From a virus, in the IMG/VR virus record IMGVR_UViG_3300030202_000518, positions 1-21,656 of that record: 21,656 nucleotides of DNA. One strand, written 5' to 3'. The position numbers were made by a program, and so were the translations under genes. Numbering within the stretch: the first letter of the stretch is position 1; the number at the start of each line of letters is the position of its first letter. The notes beneath the pieces were generated by a model, which saw nothing but the letters and a program-made list of their open reading frames with translations, was not told where the DNA came from and made no database searches. Positions 6,959 through 14,354 of this stretch are shown here, piece by piece.

Positions 6959-7649
6959 TACTATGCTCAAAGAAAGCTGGCATTCTAGCAGATTTAGTTG
7001 CAGACAATTCTGGGGCTCGGCCCTCATACATTAGCCGATCGCTAGAATCCAGCCAAAATTTTTTGTCTAAATATTTATCGGTAGTATTAATACTTAGTGG
7101 TTGCATTACCCAACTGATAGTTGCCTTCCTGAGTTTATCAAGAGAAGGACTGATGTTATACCCCAGCTCAGTATGAACCAGACTATTGGTAGCCACGTGA
7201 ATTTGTTCATCTCTAGAAATATCAGCAGAAACCGTTCTCATCCCAGCGTCACCATTAAAGCGGAAGAATGGTAGAAGAACGAAGAAAATCGCACGTTCGG
7301 CAACCATCGCTTTGGTGATCGTATGATCTGGATGTGTCTCCCAAGCGGTCCTAAGCCGAAGGGCTTCCGCCTCAGCCTTCTGATCAACACCGTAAGCATT
7401 GGCGATGTAACCAAGTGCGAGGTCATGGTTTTCTTCATCTTTAATGTTGGATTCCAATATTTCACGGGCCAACATTGGTACTTCACTATTGAGGGCATCA
7501 CTGATAAAATCTCCCACAGGTAGTTCCATATGTCGTAATGCAAGCGCACGGAGAATTGCTTCTTCGGCACCATCTTTGCATGTACCAGCAGTTGTCTGTA
7601 CTGGTGTCCATTTGCGCTTCCGCGCCATTAGTTTTTCGTAGGGGTTCAT
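6933..7649 (-). CDS. nrdB: Class I ribonucleotide reductase small (beta) subunit, Tyr-less type
   Basis: A compact 238-aa ferritin-like protein. Two ExxH motifs (E72-H75 and E148-H151), each with a Glu 30 residues earlier (E42 and E118), supply six candidate metal ligands. Beta subunits build the radical cofactor and pass it to the alpha subunit, here encoded immediately upstream with an ATGA overlap. The residue four after the first His, normally the radical Tyr, is Leu (L79). Typical bacterial beta proteins are 320-380 aa, so this is strongly reduced, as known for cyanopodoviruses whose RNR was once annotated as class II. The start at 7649 is chosen because it makes the coupled overlap. Confidence 0.85.
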   Translation of the reverse strand: MNPYEKLMARKRKWTPVQTTAGTCKDGAEEAILRALALRHMELPVGDFISDALNSEVPMLAREILESNIKDEENHDLALGYIANAYGVDQKAEAEALRLRTAWETHPDHTITKAMVAERAIFFVLLPFFRFNGDAGMRTVSADISRDEQIHVATNSLVHTELGYNISPSLDKLRKATISWVMQPLSINTTDKYLDKKFWLDSSDRLMYEGRAPELSATKSARMPAFFEHSNVNLPQYA

Positions 7650-9034
7650 TCTGCACAATCACATTGAGGTTCAGGTGCCTCGTCATAAAAAAGTGATTCA
7701 AGATACTTGTCAACGTCTTCTTCATCCAAAGCAGCATATGCACTTGACTTGTCTTGAACATCACCCATTACTTGGAGACTATAATAAAGAGAAGTCTGGG
7801 GCGATTCAAGCCACTCCTGGATAAACACCTCATCATACGTGACCACATCGGACCACGAATTGAAGCTGTAACCATGTAGAAGTCCAGTTCTATTAAGTAG
7901 AGTCATGATGCCATCGGCAACACGTTTGTAGGCTTCCCAGCCCACCTTAGAGGCGATCTCTACATCACCATAGTTGTAGGTTTGTACTCCGAAAGTACCG
8001 CTGTCGCGATCGACTGTCTGCGAGATAGGTGGAGCGATTTCTGGTGTGCAAGTATAGCCGTCCAGATCCACGCTTCGATAACTGCAACTGGCGGTTGGTG
8101 CAATAGCAAAGGCTCGAACCATGTTGTTACGGCGAGCAACTCCAGAGGCGAGATCAACACCAGCGGCAATTTGTGATACAAGTTCATAAGCGGGAGATCG
8201 GATAATTTCACCAGTGTTATATTGCTCTAGTGCTCGACCAAATTGATCGTATGTTACTCCATAGCGACGGAGTAAGTTTGCAAGCCCGAGCATTCCAAGA
8301 CCAACTTGTCTGTCGGTTTCACTTGGGAGATATTCTCCGCTGCTTCCGACACCTGTTTTACTATGGAGTTCGCACAGTTGGGACATACCTTCAAAGAAAG
8401 CGTTAGGGATGTCGTCGAACTCACAGGCACCGAGATTGATATGTTGGAGTAGACAGGTGCCTCGACTGGGCAAATACACTTCAAGGCACACGTTACCACG
8501 GATTCTTTTTCCTTCATTGTCATACTTTACTTTGTTAAGCCAAATGTCACCTGATTTAATGCCGAAGAGGAGTTCTTCCTTAAACGTACACCCCTCCCAC
8601 CATTCGGAGGTGATGTTGATGCATCTCTTAACCCACGGAAGTTCGGATCTAGGAGTGAGAATAAAGTCACGAGCATCAGGGTGGGATAAATCAAGGTGAC
8701 AAACAATCGCACCATTGCGATAGGTTCCACCGCGCCTGAGGATTTCATTTAACGTTGAGTAGATTTTAGCAAAGGATACTGGCCCGCTTGCAATAAGCTT
8801 GTCATTTCCTTTAACTGATTCTGTTCCTTTGGGTCGCAACTTCGACAGGTGGATCGCGCAACCTGCTCCATTTCGTAGAGCATGACTAGCAAATTTCCAG
8901 CTTGCTTCAATTCCATTTGGTCCCTCCATTGAGTCTTCAACGGTGAATACCGTGCACGACACCGGTAAGCGAGACGTTGGATTATCCATCCAAGATTGGA
9001 CACGTCCCGTGCGAGAAATATAAGTTGCAGTCAT
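7646..9034 (-). CDS. nrdA: Class I ribonucleotide reductase large (alpha) subunit
   Basis: A 462-aa catalytic subunit that reduces ribonucleotides to deoxyribonucleotides for phage DNA synthesis. Visible: C27 in the PVSC segment, the thiyl-radical Cys C183 in NVCLEV with E185, its disulfide partner C194 eleven residues later preceding the NLGAC segment, and PTASCSYRS. The C-terminus carries a C-D-C pair (458/460) in place of the usual wider-spaced redox cysteines. It is far shorter than E. coli NrdA (761 aa) and lacks the N-terminal ATP cone, so overall-activity regulation by dATP is unlikely. The ATG overlaps the MazG-like stop codon (ATGA). Confidence 0.93.
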   Translation of the reverse strand: MTATYISRTGRVQSWMDNPTSRLPVSCTVFTVEDSMEGPNGIEASWKFASHALRNGAGCAIHLSKLRPKGTESVKGNDKLIASGPVSFAKIYSTLNEILRRGGTYRNGAIVCHLDLSHPDARDFILTPRSELPWVKRCINITSEWWEGCTFKEELLFGIKSGDIWLNKVKYDNEGKRIRGNVCLEVYLPSRGTCLLQHINLGACEFDDIPNAFFEGMSQLCELHSKTGVGSSGEYLPSETDRQVGLGMLGLANLLRRYGVTYDQFGRALEQYNTGEIIRSPAYELVSQIAAGVDLASGVARRNNMVRAFAIAPTASCSYRSVDLDGYTCTPEIAPPISQTVDRDSGTFGVQTYNYGDVEIASKVGWEAYKRVADGIMTLLNRTGLLHGYSFNSWSDVVTYDEVFIQEWLESPQTSLYYSLQVMGDVQDKSSAYAALDEEDVDKYLESLFYDEAPEPQCDCAE

Positions 9035-9414
9035 GGTTTAATCAGATCGTTCAAAACAGGTGGTTGATAGTTTGGTCCTTTAAGAACCTTGCCGTCAGCA
9101 CGGCGCATAGGTGTACCATCCAAAGCAAGCTTGGACATATTTGATTTATGGACACGATCAAGGGCTTCCTCTAGATCCCACTCCATATTTTCAGCATATT
9201 GAAAGCAGACGTACACTAGATCTGCAAGCTCTTTTAGTTCTTCTGCGTAGCCTTCTCTAAGAGCTGCATACATGAACTCTTTAAACTCTTCAGCGATCAA
9301 ATCCCGTTGCATAGTCCGGTTGTCCATGGAATTGCTTACCCCATAGGCTGTCCTGAACTGTATCGCTTGATCTGATAGAGACTGCTTCTGTAGATGTTGT
9401 GTTGTCAAGTTCAT
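9031..9414 (-). CDS. MazG-like nucleoside-triphosphate pyrophosphohydrolase
   Basis: With the ATG at 9414 the protein is 127 aa. It carries the MazG/all-alpha NTP-PPase signature: EExxE at residues 42-46 and ExxD at 62-65 (ELADLVYV), followed by RVHKSNMSKL and GKVLKGPNYQPP, an ending typical of phage MazG-like proteins. It would hydrolyse (d)NTPs or an alarmone-like nucleotide and so modulate host physiology or clean the nucleotide pool; the substrate cannot be told from sequence. It overlaps the DUF3310 gene in another frame and is coupled to RNR. Confidence 0.85.
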   Translation of the reverse strand: MNLTTQHLQKQSLSDQAIQFRTAYGVSNSMDNRTMQRDLIAEEFKEFMYAALREGYAEELKELADLVYVCFQYAENMEWDLEEALDRVHKSNMSKLALDGTPMRRADGKVLKGPNYQPPVLNDLIKP

Positions 9415-9592
9415 TTTCAAGATAGTGGATAGCCTTTTTAATGTCAGCCGCTTTCGTCTCAGCAGACTTGTGACCGGCTCTGCAAATATATTTAATAGCA
9501 CAGCCTAGATGATAATTCAGTTCCCAGTCTCGGATTGCGTCCCAGCATTCGATCGATCCACGGGTGTAATAGGCTGGGGAGAAATGTGCCAT
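9290..9592 (-). CDS. DUF3310 domain protein
   Basis: A 100-aa protein. The N-terminal part, ECWDAIRDW ... NYHLGCAIKYICRAGHK followed by DIKKAIHYLENEL, matches the DUF3310 pattern found in many phages, including the C-terminal part of T7 gp1.7. The last 35 residues (after residue 65) overlap the start of the MazG-like gene in another frame by 125 bases, an unusually long overlap even for this genome. In T7 the related protein is a nucleotide kinase, so a role in nucleotide metabolism is plausible but not shown here. Confidence 0.85.
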   Translation of the reverse strand: MAHFSPAYYTRGSIECWDAIRDWELNYHLGCAIKYICRAGHKSAETKAADIKKAIHYLENELDNTTSTEAVSIRSSDTVQDSLWGKQFHGQPDYATGFDR

Positions 9593-9792
9593 TGTGCTAG
9601 TAGTTGTCCTACGTTGTTGGTTAAAATAAAATTAGTCTTTTGCAGTTGCAAGAATAGCTCAATCATTTGATCAGGTGGACACCTTTTTAGCAATTCTTGC
9701 ATCCTCTTTAGTTTAAACTCTTGTTCTAGAGTTATTTCAGTCACTGGCATTGGTGGGAGTCCATAGTATGGGTCTGTTTGTTTTGAAGTCAT
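9517..9792 (-). CDS. nblA: NblA-like phycobilisome degradation adaptor (candidate)
   Basis: A 91-aa protein. Residues about 19-67 begin with TLEQEFKLKRMQ, continue with PPDQMIELFLQLQ and end LLAQW. This follows the whole NblA helix-turn-helix pattern: LEQxF start, DQ after the turn, regular Leu spacing and a Trp ending. In cyanobacteria NblA bridges phycobiliproteins to the Clp protease so the antenna is broken down under nutrient stress; phage NblA proteins have been reported. The basic residue expected before the terminal Trp is Ala/Gln here. A 24-residue hydrophilic tail follows. The ATG at 9792 overlaps the exonuclease by 56 bases; M15 at 9750 is an alternative start. Function is inference. 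Confidence 0.65.
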   Translation of the reverse strand: MTSKQTDPYYGLPPMPVTEITLEQEFKLKRMQELLKRCPPDQMIELFLQLQKTNFILTNNVGQLLAQWHISPQPITPVDRSNAGTQSETGN

Positions 9793-10465
9793 AATCGTTA
9801 GCAGTTAGTATCTTAGCTAATCTAGCATTGAGTAGTGCTTCATCACTTGTAAGACCTTTGGACTCAAAAGCTTTTACAACGCTATCCCAAGTGTAGCCAT
9901 GTTCAGAAAAAAATTTTATGCTAGTTTTTACACCAAAACCGGGTGCACCAGAGTAACCATCTGTGCTGTCACCAGCAAGAGTTTGGATAAGAAACCATTC
10001 CCAACCAGATTGTTCATCTATTGTAAAAGTTTCATCTAGATTGTAGAGTGTACCGGGTATCTGTTTCATGTCCTTATCAGGGGACACAATAACACATTCA
10101 TCATTTGATGTGGCATAAATACCCATGGCATCATCTGCCTCTAGTTGTGGCGTTCTGATAACACGATAGTAGTCATGTAATTTATGAATTACACGCCTGT
10201 ATCCACAAGGTTTTTTACGATTACGGTGGCCTTTGTAGTTTTTGGCAATTGACTTACGAAAATTAACAGCATCACTAAAGAATAGAATAACATCAGCATT
10301 AAAGAAAGCTGATTTAATTTTATTTAATTCTCTAGTAACATTAGCATATGCTTCACTAAATCTACTACCGACCATGATCACATCATCGCCCCAGTCTATG
10401 TCATACTCAGCAGAAGCGCAGGCTTTATAGACAATGTAATCAGCATCGATTAGTAGAGTAGTCAT
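9737..10465 (-). CDS. 5'-3' exonuclease (FEN/T7 gp6-like)
   Basis: A 242-aa member of the PIN/FEN 5' nuclease family. Acidic metal ligands: D7 and D9 (LLIDADYIVYK), E109/D111/D112 (EADDAMG) and D130/D132 (SPDKDMKQIP). The helix-hairpin segment GDSTDGYSGAPGFGVKT follows. It would remove RNA primers and help degrade host DNA, as T7 gp6 does. The ATG overlaps the 40-aa upstream gene's stop codon (ATGA). Length is slightly under T7 gp6 (300 aa). Confidence 0.92.
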   Translation of the reverse strand: MTTLLIDADYIVYKACASAEYDIDWGDDVIMVGSRFSEAYANVTRELNKIKSAFFNADVILFFSDAVNFRKSIAKNYKGHRNRKKPCGYRRVIHKLHDYYRVIRTPQLEADDAMGIYATSNDECVIVSPDKDMKQIPGTLYNLDETFTIDEQSGWEWFLIQTLAGDSTDGYSGAPGFGVKTSIKFFSEHGYTWDSVVKAFESKGLTSDEALLNARLAKILTANDYDFKTNRPILWTPTNASD

Positions 10466-10584
10466 TTACCTTGTCCCCTACTCATCTTACGATCACCCCT
10501 AGGTTTAGATAGCTTACCTTGACCTTGAGATGTTTTCTTCTTAGTACTTTTAATTTCCTGTCCGTTTTTCTTTGAATAAAGCAT
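10462..10584 (-). CDS. 40-aa basic microprotein between polymerase and exonuclease
   Basis: MLYSKKNGQEIKSTKKKTSQ is followed by a GQGKLSKPRGDRKMSRGQGK C-terminus with a repeated GQGK element. The gene is linked at both ends: its ATG overlaps the DNA polymerase stop codon as TAATG and its own stop codon overlaps the exonuclease start (ATGA). This exact fit is the main evidence. Highly basic and probably disordered; function unknown. Confidence 0.65.
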   Translation of the reverse strand: MLYSKKNGQEIKSTKKKTSQGQGKLSKPRGDRKMSRGQGK

Positions 10585-11867
10585 TAATGGGTTTCACTCC
10601 AGTTGTTTCCGGTGGTTGCTTCCGCGTCGATGCGGATTCGCATGTTGTAGTACTCCCCAGCTGCTGTAGCGCTGTATACCAGGGATGTTGATAAATCTTC
10701 GGTGCACTCTGGGGCACACTCGAATTGAAGCTCGTCATGGATAAATCCTAATTGTGAGGCGCAAATGCCTATGTCATTCATTATGCCCTGGTTAATTACT
10801 AACCAACGCTTCGCGATTACACCGGCCCCCGACTGGAGGCAGTAGTTCAGCGCTTTGTGAGGTGAATCAACCGCAATTTTTCTACCATCGATAGACTTGA
10901 TGAACCCTTTTTCTGAAGCTTTTTTGATAGCTGTAAGTAGCTCCCCAAGTCCTTCAACCGCGTCAACATATGCTGCACGGATTTCTTTGCCTTTCTTTTT
11001 AGCTGCATTGGTAGGTAGTTGTGGATCAAAACTGTGTCCGATTTTTTCGTCACCTGCACCGTATAAAAAAGCATAGGTTACGGTTTTCACTTGTCGTCTT
11101 GAGATTCCGATCTTGTCAGCATTAATTTGGTGGATGTCATCCTCAAGTAATAGCTTTGCGTATCTTCCTTGATCATACCTTGCAAGATAATGAGCGAGCA
11201 TCCGAAGCTCGATACCACTAAGATCAGCACCAACCATACGTAAACCCGGACTTGGAATAAAGAGTCTTCTAAATCTTTCATCAGCGGGAACTTGAGCTAA
11301 ATTTGGAGATCGGTGGGCTGCTCTATGGGTATTAGTTGCGACAGAACAATGATGATGGATTCTACTAGCAGTCGTACATAGCTTGAGCCATGCGTTGGTG
11401 CCTTCGGAGATCATCCCCAAGCTCTTCGTAATATTTAGACATTTCAGAAACTCCAAAGCAATCGATGGTCCACCTGATGCAGCCATCTCCTTCAACACAA
11501 CTTCGTCGATAATCGGCTTCCCAGTAGGTGTCAGTTGCTTCGGATTCCAGCCATGAAATGTTTTGAGGATCCATGATATATGATCTCGTGATGTTGGGTT
11601 TAGTTCTTTTAGTCGTGTGAATGGTGCATCTTTGACATACCCCTGCGTTCGATTATTTCGTTTAGGAGTAAACTCTGATCCCGCAACGTAAGGGTGCCTG
11701 TCACGTAGTAGCTGATAAGTTTGCTCAAGCTCTCGTCTGAGAGTAGATGCAAGTTCCCATGCAGCGCGTTCATCAAAGTACCATCCATGCACCTCTTGGT
11801 TAGTGAGAAGTTGGGCGACTTCATGTTCTAATTTGACCCATTCAGGTATGGTTGAAAATGTTTCCAA
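10584..11867 (-). CDS. DNA polymerase, polymerase domain (family A, T7 gp5-like), separate frame
   Basis: A 427-aa frame with the complete polymerase domain: motif A with D215 (GADLSGIELRMLAHYLAR), motif B (R258, K261, Y269-G270 in AFLYGAGDEKIG) and motif C HDE at 377-379. The stretch matching the T7 thioredoxin-binding loop is much shortened (about residues 60-95), so a processivity clamp like T7's is doubtful. There is no ATG at the front: the first possible start is TTG at 11867, inside the exonuclease-domain frame, with no Shine-Dalgarno sequence. The domain therefore depends on a -1 frameshift, re-initiation, or correction of a one-base indel. See the exonuclease domain at 11828-12367. 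Confidence 0.9.
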   Translation of the reverse strand: METFSTIPEWVKLEHEVAQLLTNQEVHGWYFDERAAWELASTLRRELEQTYQLLRDRHPYVAGSEFTPKRNNRTQGYVKDAPFTRLKELNPTSRDHISWILKTFHGWNPKQLTPTGKPIIDEVVLKEMAASGGPSIALEFLKCLNITKSLGMISEGTNAWLKLCTTASRIHHHCSVATNTHRAAHRSPNLAQVPADERFRRLFIPSPGLRMVGADLSGIELRMLAHYLARYDQGRYAKLLLEDDIHQINADKIGISRRQVKTVTYAFLYGAGDEKIGHSFDPQLPTNAAKKKGKEIRAAYVDAVEGLGELLTAIKKASEKGFIKSIDGRKIAVDSPHKALNYCLQSGAGVIAKRWLVINQGIMNDIGICASQLGFIHDELQFECAPECTEDLSTSLVYSATAAGEYYNMRIRIDAEATTGNNWSETH

Positions 11868-12367
11868 AGTTTGTTAGTAACAACAACGTCTTGTATCATG
11901 TAATCTTGCATTTCTTGTGACCACTCCTTCCAATCTGTATCCTTACCAAACGTACCTTTATGTTCATCCAAACGATAGCCATAGGCTTCTAATGAATGAC
12001 GACCATACAACTTAAGAGGCATGTCTTTCCAGACACGTTTCTTATCTATGTCTAGTAAGTCTGGGTGATACAAACGACTGAGCAAAAGAGTATCCAAGCA
12101 ATCACCAATACGTCTAAACCAGGGGTATAATTTATTGATGATAGCAAGATCGTACCCAATAATGTTATGACCAATAAGACAATCAGCGTCTTCAAGGTAC
12201 TGAATACCTCTGACAATTGGTTCAGCAGCCTGTTTATCTGTTGCATGTTTAAAGGACTGATCATTGAACACCATTGTTTGGTCAGTTTCTGTATCATAAA
12301 TACAGAGACAGTGAATCTTGGTAGCATCACAGAGTAAACCGTCCGTTTCTAAATCAAAGACCAGCAT
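11828..12367 (-). CDS. DNA polymerase, 3'-5' exonuclease domain, separate frame
   Basis: A 179-aa frame equal to the N-terminal proofreading domain of T7 DNA polymerase. D5 and E7 (MLVFDLETDG) occupy the same positions as in T7 gp5, with further acidic ligands D73 (GHNIIGYDL) and D160 (QDVVVT). Near the point where homologs continue into the polymerase domain, this frame runs into LWKHFQPYLNGSN and stops at 11828, while the polymerase frame begins 40 bases earlier at -1. Adding one base to the T4 run (AAAA at 11855-11858 on the plus strand) would fuse both into one normal polymerase. The ATG overlaps the preceding microprotein's stop codon (TAATG). Confidence 0.9.
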   Translation of the reverse strand: MLVFDLETDGLLCDATKIHCLCIYDTETDQTMVFNDQSFKHATDKQAAEPIVRGIQYLEDADCLIGHNIIGYDLAIINKLYPWFRRIGDCLDTLLLSRLYHPDLLDIDKKRVWKDMPLKLYGRHSLEAYGYRLDEHKGTFGKDTDWKEWSQEMQDYMIQDVVVTNKLWKHFQPYLNGSN

Positions 12368-12489
12368 TACTTACCAGACCACTTGTACGTCTTATCGACG
12401 AACTGTGCTTTCTTAATCATCTCCTCTGTAGGTGGGTTAGGTTTAGAAATCAGTTGAGGGATCGAAGTCTTCTGTTGCTTGTGTTTCAT
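12367..12489 (-). CDS. 40-aa microprotein overlapping primase-helicase end
   Basis: MKHKQQKTSIPQLISKPNPP continues as TEEMIKKAQFVDKTYKWSGK. It starts inside the last codons of the primase-helicase (47-base overlap, different frame), and its stop codon overlaps the exonuclease-domain start as TAATG. A later ATG at 12420 has a good AGAGGAG ribosome site immediately upstream and would give 17 residues. The composition past the overlap (FVDKTYKWSGK) looks protein-like. No function assigned. Confidence 0.5.
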   Translation of the reverse strand: MKHKQQKTSIPQLISKPNPPTEEMIKKAQFVDKTYKWSGK

Positions 12490-14053
12490 GGAATTTACAG
12501 GTAGATAAGTCATAGTTCAATCGGCAAGCAATGCCTGTTTCCCCAGAGTAGCGATTCTTGAGAACTCTAACAGTTGTATGAGAGTGTTTAGATCCACTCT
12601 GCTGATTTCTTTCGAGTCCAATAACTGCATCGCTAAGTTGAGCGATTGCCGCACTTCCTCTAAGTTGTCCGAGTGTAACACGTGCACCTTCTTCATGATT
12701 TTGGTCCGATGATGTGCGCTTAAGATGTGAAACAAGAAATAAAGCTATACCAGTTCGCTCAACAAGCGACCTGAGTTTAGTCATAGTAGTATCGATCATT
12801 CGCCGCTCGTCTCCATCAAGTCCACTAAGGAGGATGGAGAGGTGATCCAAGAAAATGATTCTACAGTCGAGACCTTGTGCCAGGTACTCAATCCGATTAT
12901 AGATAACATCAGGATCATAGGAGCCGAAACCGTCAAACAAATAAAGATCCCAATTAGCCATCGAAGCATCGAAAGCTTCCGTAAGTTCTGCATGACTATG
13001 TTCACCCATATGCAATGCTTTGCCTACAACAGGGGACATCAGTCCGAGAGCAGTACGGCGGTTTGACTCCTCAAGTGCCAGGTATCCAACCCTTTCTCCG
13101 TTTGATAACAGGTGAGCAGCCAAGTCTCTACAAACGGAAGACTTCCCTTGTCCCGATCCTGAAGTAATTGTAACAAGCTCTCCGTACCTGATCCCGTGAA
13201 GCTTTGCTTGTAGTCCTTGAAACTGGTATTCATGATCCGATGGAGGTGATGGTGTTGTAACTAATTCGAGTAGAGATTTACCGTCTACAATACCATCAGG
13301 ACGATACTCTTTACGTTTAAAGAATGCATCGTCAATAGCCTTGTAATCGTTAGCCTGTAAAGCGTCTGAGAGGTCTTTGTAAGCCTCTAGACGGGCGATG
13401 AATGCCCTACCAGGTGGTAGTACACCAGCTGCCTCTTCAGCAGCCTTTTGTCCGGCTTCATCAGAATCAAACCAAAGTACAATCTCTTGGTATCCTTGGA
13501 GAAATTCTAGGTTCTTTTGTATAGCTTTTTTAGCACCAGCTGCCCCACTTGGCAGTGACACAACAGGCCATGTTGGGAATAGTTCTGCATAAGATACACA
13601 GTCTAACTCACCTTCTGTGATGATGATACGTTTACCACTGTTTCCCCAAAGATATTGGGCAAAGAATGTACCAGGTGAATCACCTTCGTAAGTAAACTGT
13701 TTGTCCTTGGTTTTAACCTTAGCACCTTTTACAATGCCAGACTGATCATGATAGTAAAACCTTAGCTTATCTCCATCACGATATACTTTGTATTTTTCAC
13801 AGGTTTGTTGAGAGATTTTACGTTTCTGCAGCCGTTCGGCTGAGCCTTTAATCTGCACGCGATTTGTTTGATGAATGTGTATTGGTTCTTCATCACCTGG
13901 AGTATATGCATGACACACAAAACAATAACTGTGACCATCAGAGTAGACACTATTGCCATCTGATGAGCCACAATTGTTACATGCCTCATGCCGAATAAAC
14001 TCAGATGAGCCAGTCAAGGGGGATGTTTTGAAATGATGTCCAAAGGATTCCAT
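12443..14053 (-). CDS. Primase-helicase (T7 gp4-like)
   Basis: A 536-aa bifunctional enzyme that unwinds the fork and makes RNA primers. Zinc finger C25-C28...C44-C47 (ACNNCGSSDGNSV ... CFVC), TOPRIM residues E147/E149 (TEGELD) and D196/D198 (FDSD), Walker A GSGQGKSS (299-306), Walker B IIFLDH with D403, and the downstream SHLKR and LGQLRGSAAIAQLSD motifs. The C-terminus is acidic and ends in Phe (EDFDPSTDF), like the T7 tail that binds the DNA polymerase. I chose the ATG at 14053, giving about the T7 distance to the zinc finger and a 53-base overlap with the endonuclease gene; the open frame further upstream is shadow sequence. Confidence 0.97.
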   Translation of the reverse strand: MESFGHHFKTSPLTGSSEFIRHEACNNCGSSDGNSVYSDGHSYCFVCHAYTPGDEEPIHIHQTNRVQIKGSAERLQKRKISQQTCEKYKVYRDGDKLRFYYHDQSGIVKGAKVKTKDKQFTYEGDSPGTFFAQYLWGNSGKRIIITEGELDCVSYAELFPTWPVVSLPSGAAGAKKAIQKNLEFLQGYQEIVLWFDSDEAGQKAAEEAAGVLPPGRAFIARLEAYKDLSDALQANDYKAIDDAFFKRKEYRPDGIVDGKSLLELVTTPSPPSDHEYQFQGLQAKLHGIRYGELVTITSGSGQGKSSVCRDLAAHLLSNGERVGYLALEESNRRTALGLMSPVVGKALHMGEHSHAELTEAFDASMANWDLYLFDGFGSYDPDVIYNRIEYLAQGLDCRIIFLDHLSILLSGLDGDERRMIDTTMTKLRSLVERTGIALFLVSHLKRTSSDQNHEEGARVTLGQLRGSAAIAQLSDAVIGLERNQQSGSKHSHTTVRVLKNRYSGETGIACRLNYDLSTCKFHETQATEDFDPSTDF

Positions 14054-14354
14054 GCTTGTCGCACCATTGTGCGTAAGTGGTTTTACTTTTCTTGCTAATT
14101 TTATTGAAGGGTGCCTGAAAGACCATACGTAAATCAATCTCAGGGTGTTGTTGAATAACAGCCTTGATCTTACGGCGATCATCAGGTTCCCATAGTCCTT
14201 TACATTCTAAGTATATTCCATTTGGCAGTACAAAGTCAGGTGTGTAATTGAAATGAATTTCATAAGGAACCTTAGTTGATTCATACTCATACTTGACACC
14301 CAACTCAACCATCAGATCAGCAACCTTTTCTTCGAGTCCTGATCTAAATGCCAT
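14001..14354 (-). CDS. Endonuclease I / Holliday-junction resolvase (T7 gp3-like)
   Basis: A 117-aa protein of the T7 endonuclease I family: RSGLEEKVADLM (catalytic Glu), YTPDFVLPNGIYLECKGLWE with the Asp and E-x-K metal site, then DLRMVFQAPFNKISKKSKTTY and W-C-D-K-H-G. It cuts branched DNA and, in T7, helps break down host DNA. T7 gp3 is 149 aa, so this lacks its basic tail. It starts on the SSB stop codon (TGATG). Confidence 0.95.
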   Translation of the reverse strand: MAFRSGLEEKVADLMVELGVKYEYESTKVPYEIHFNYTPDFVLPNGIYLECKGLWEPDDRRKIKAVIQQHPEIDLRMVFQAPFNKISKKSKTTYAQWCDKHGILWTSFQNIPLDWLI

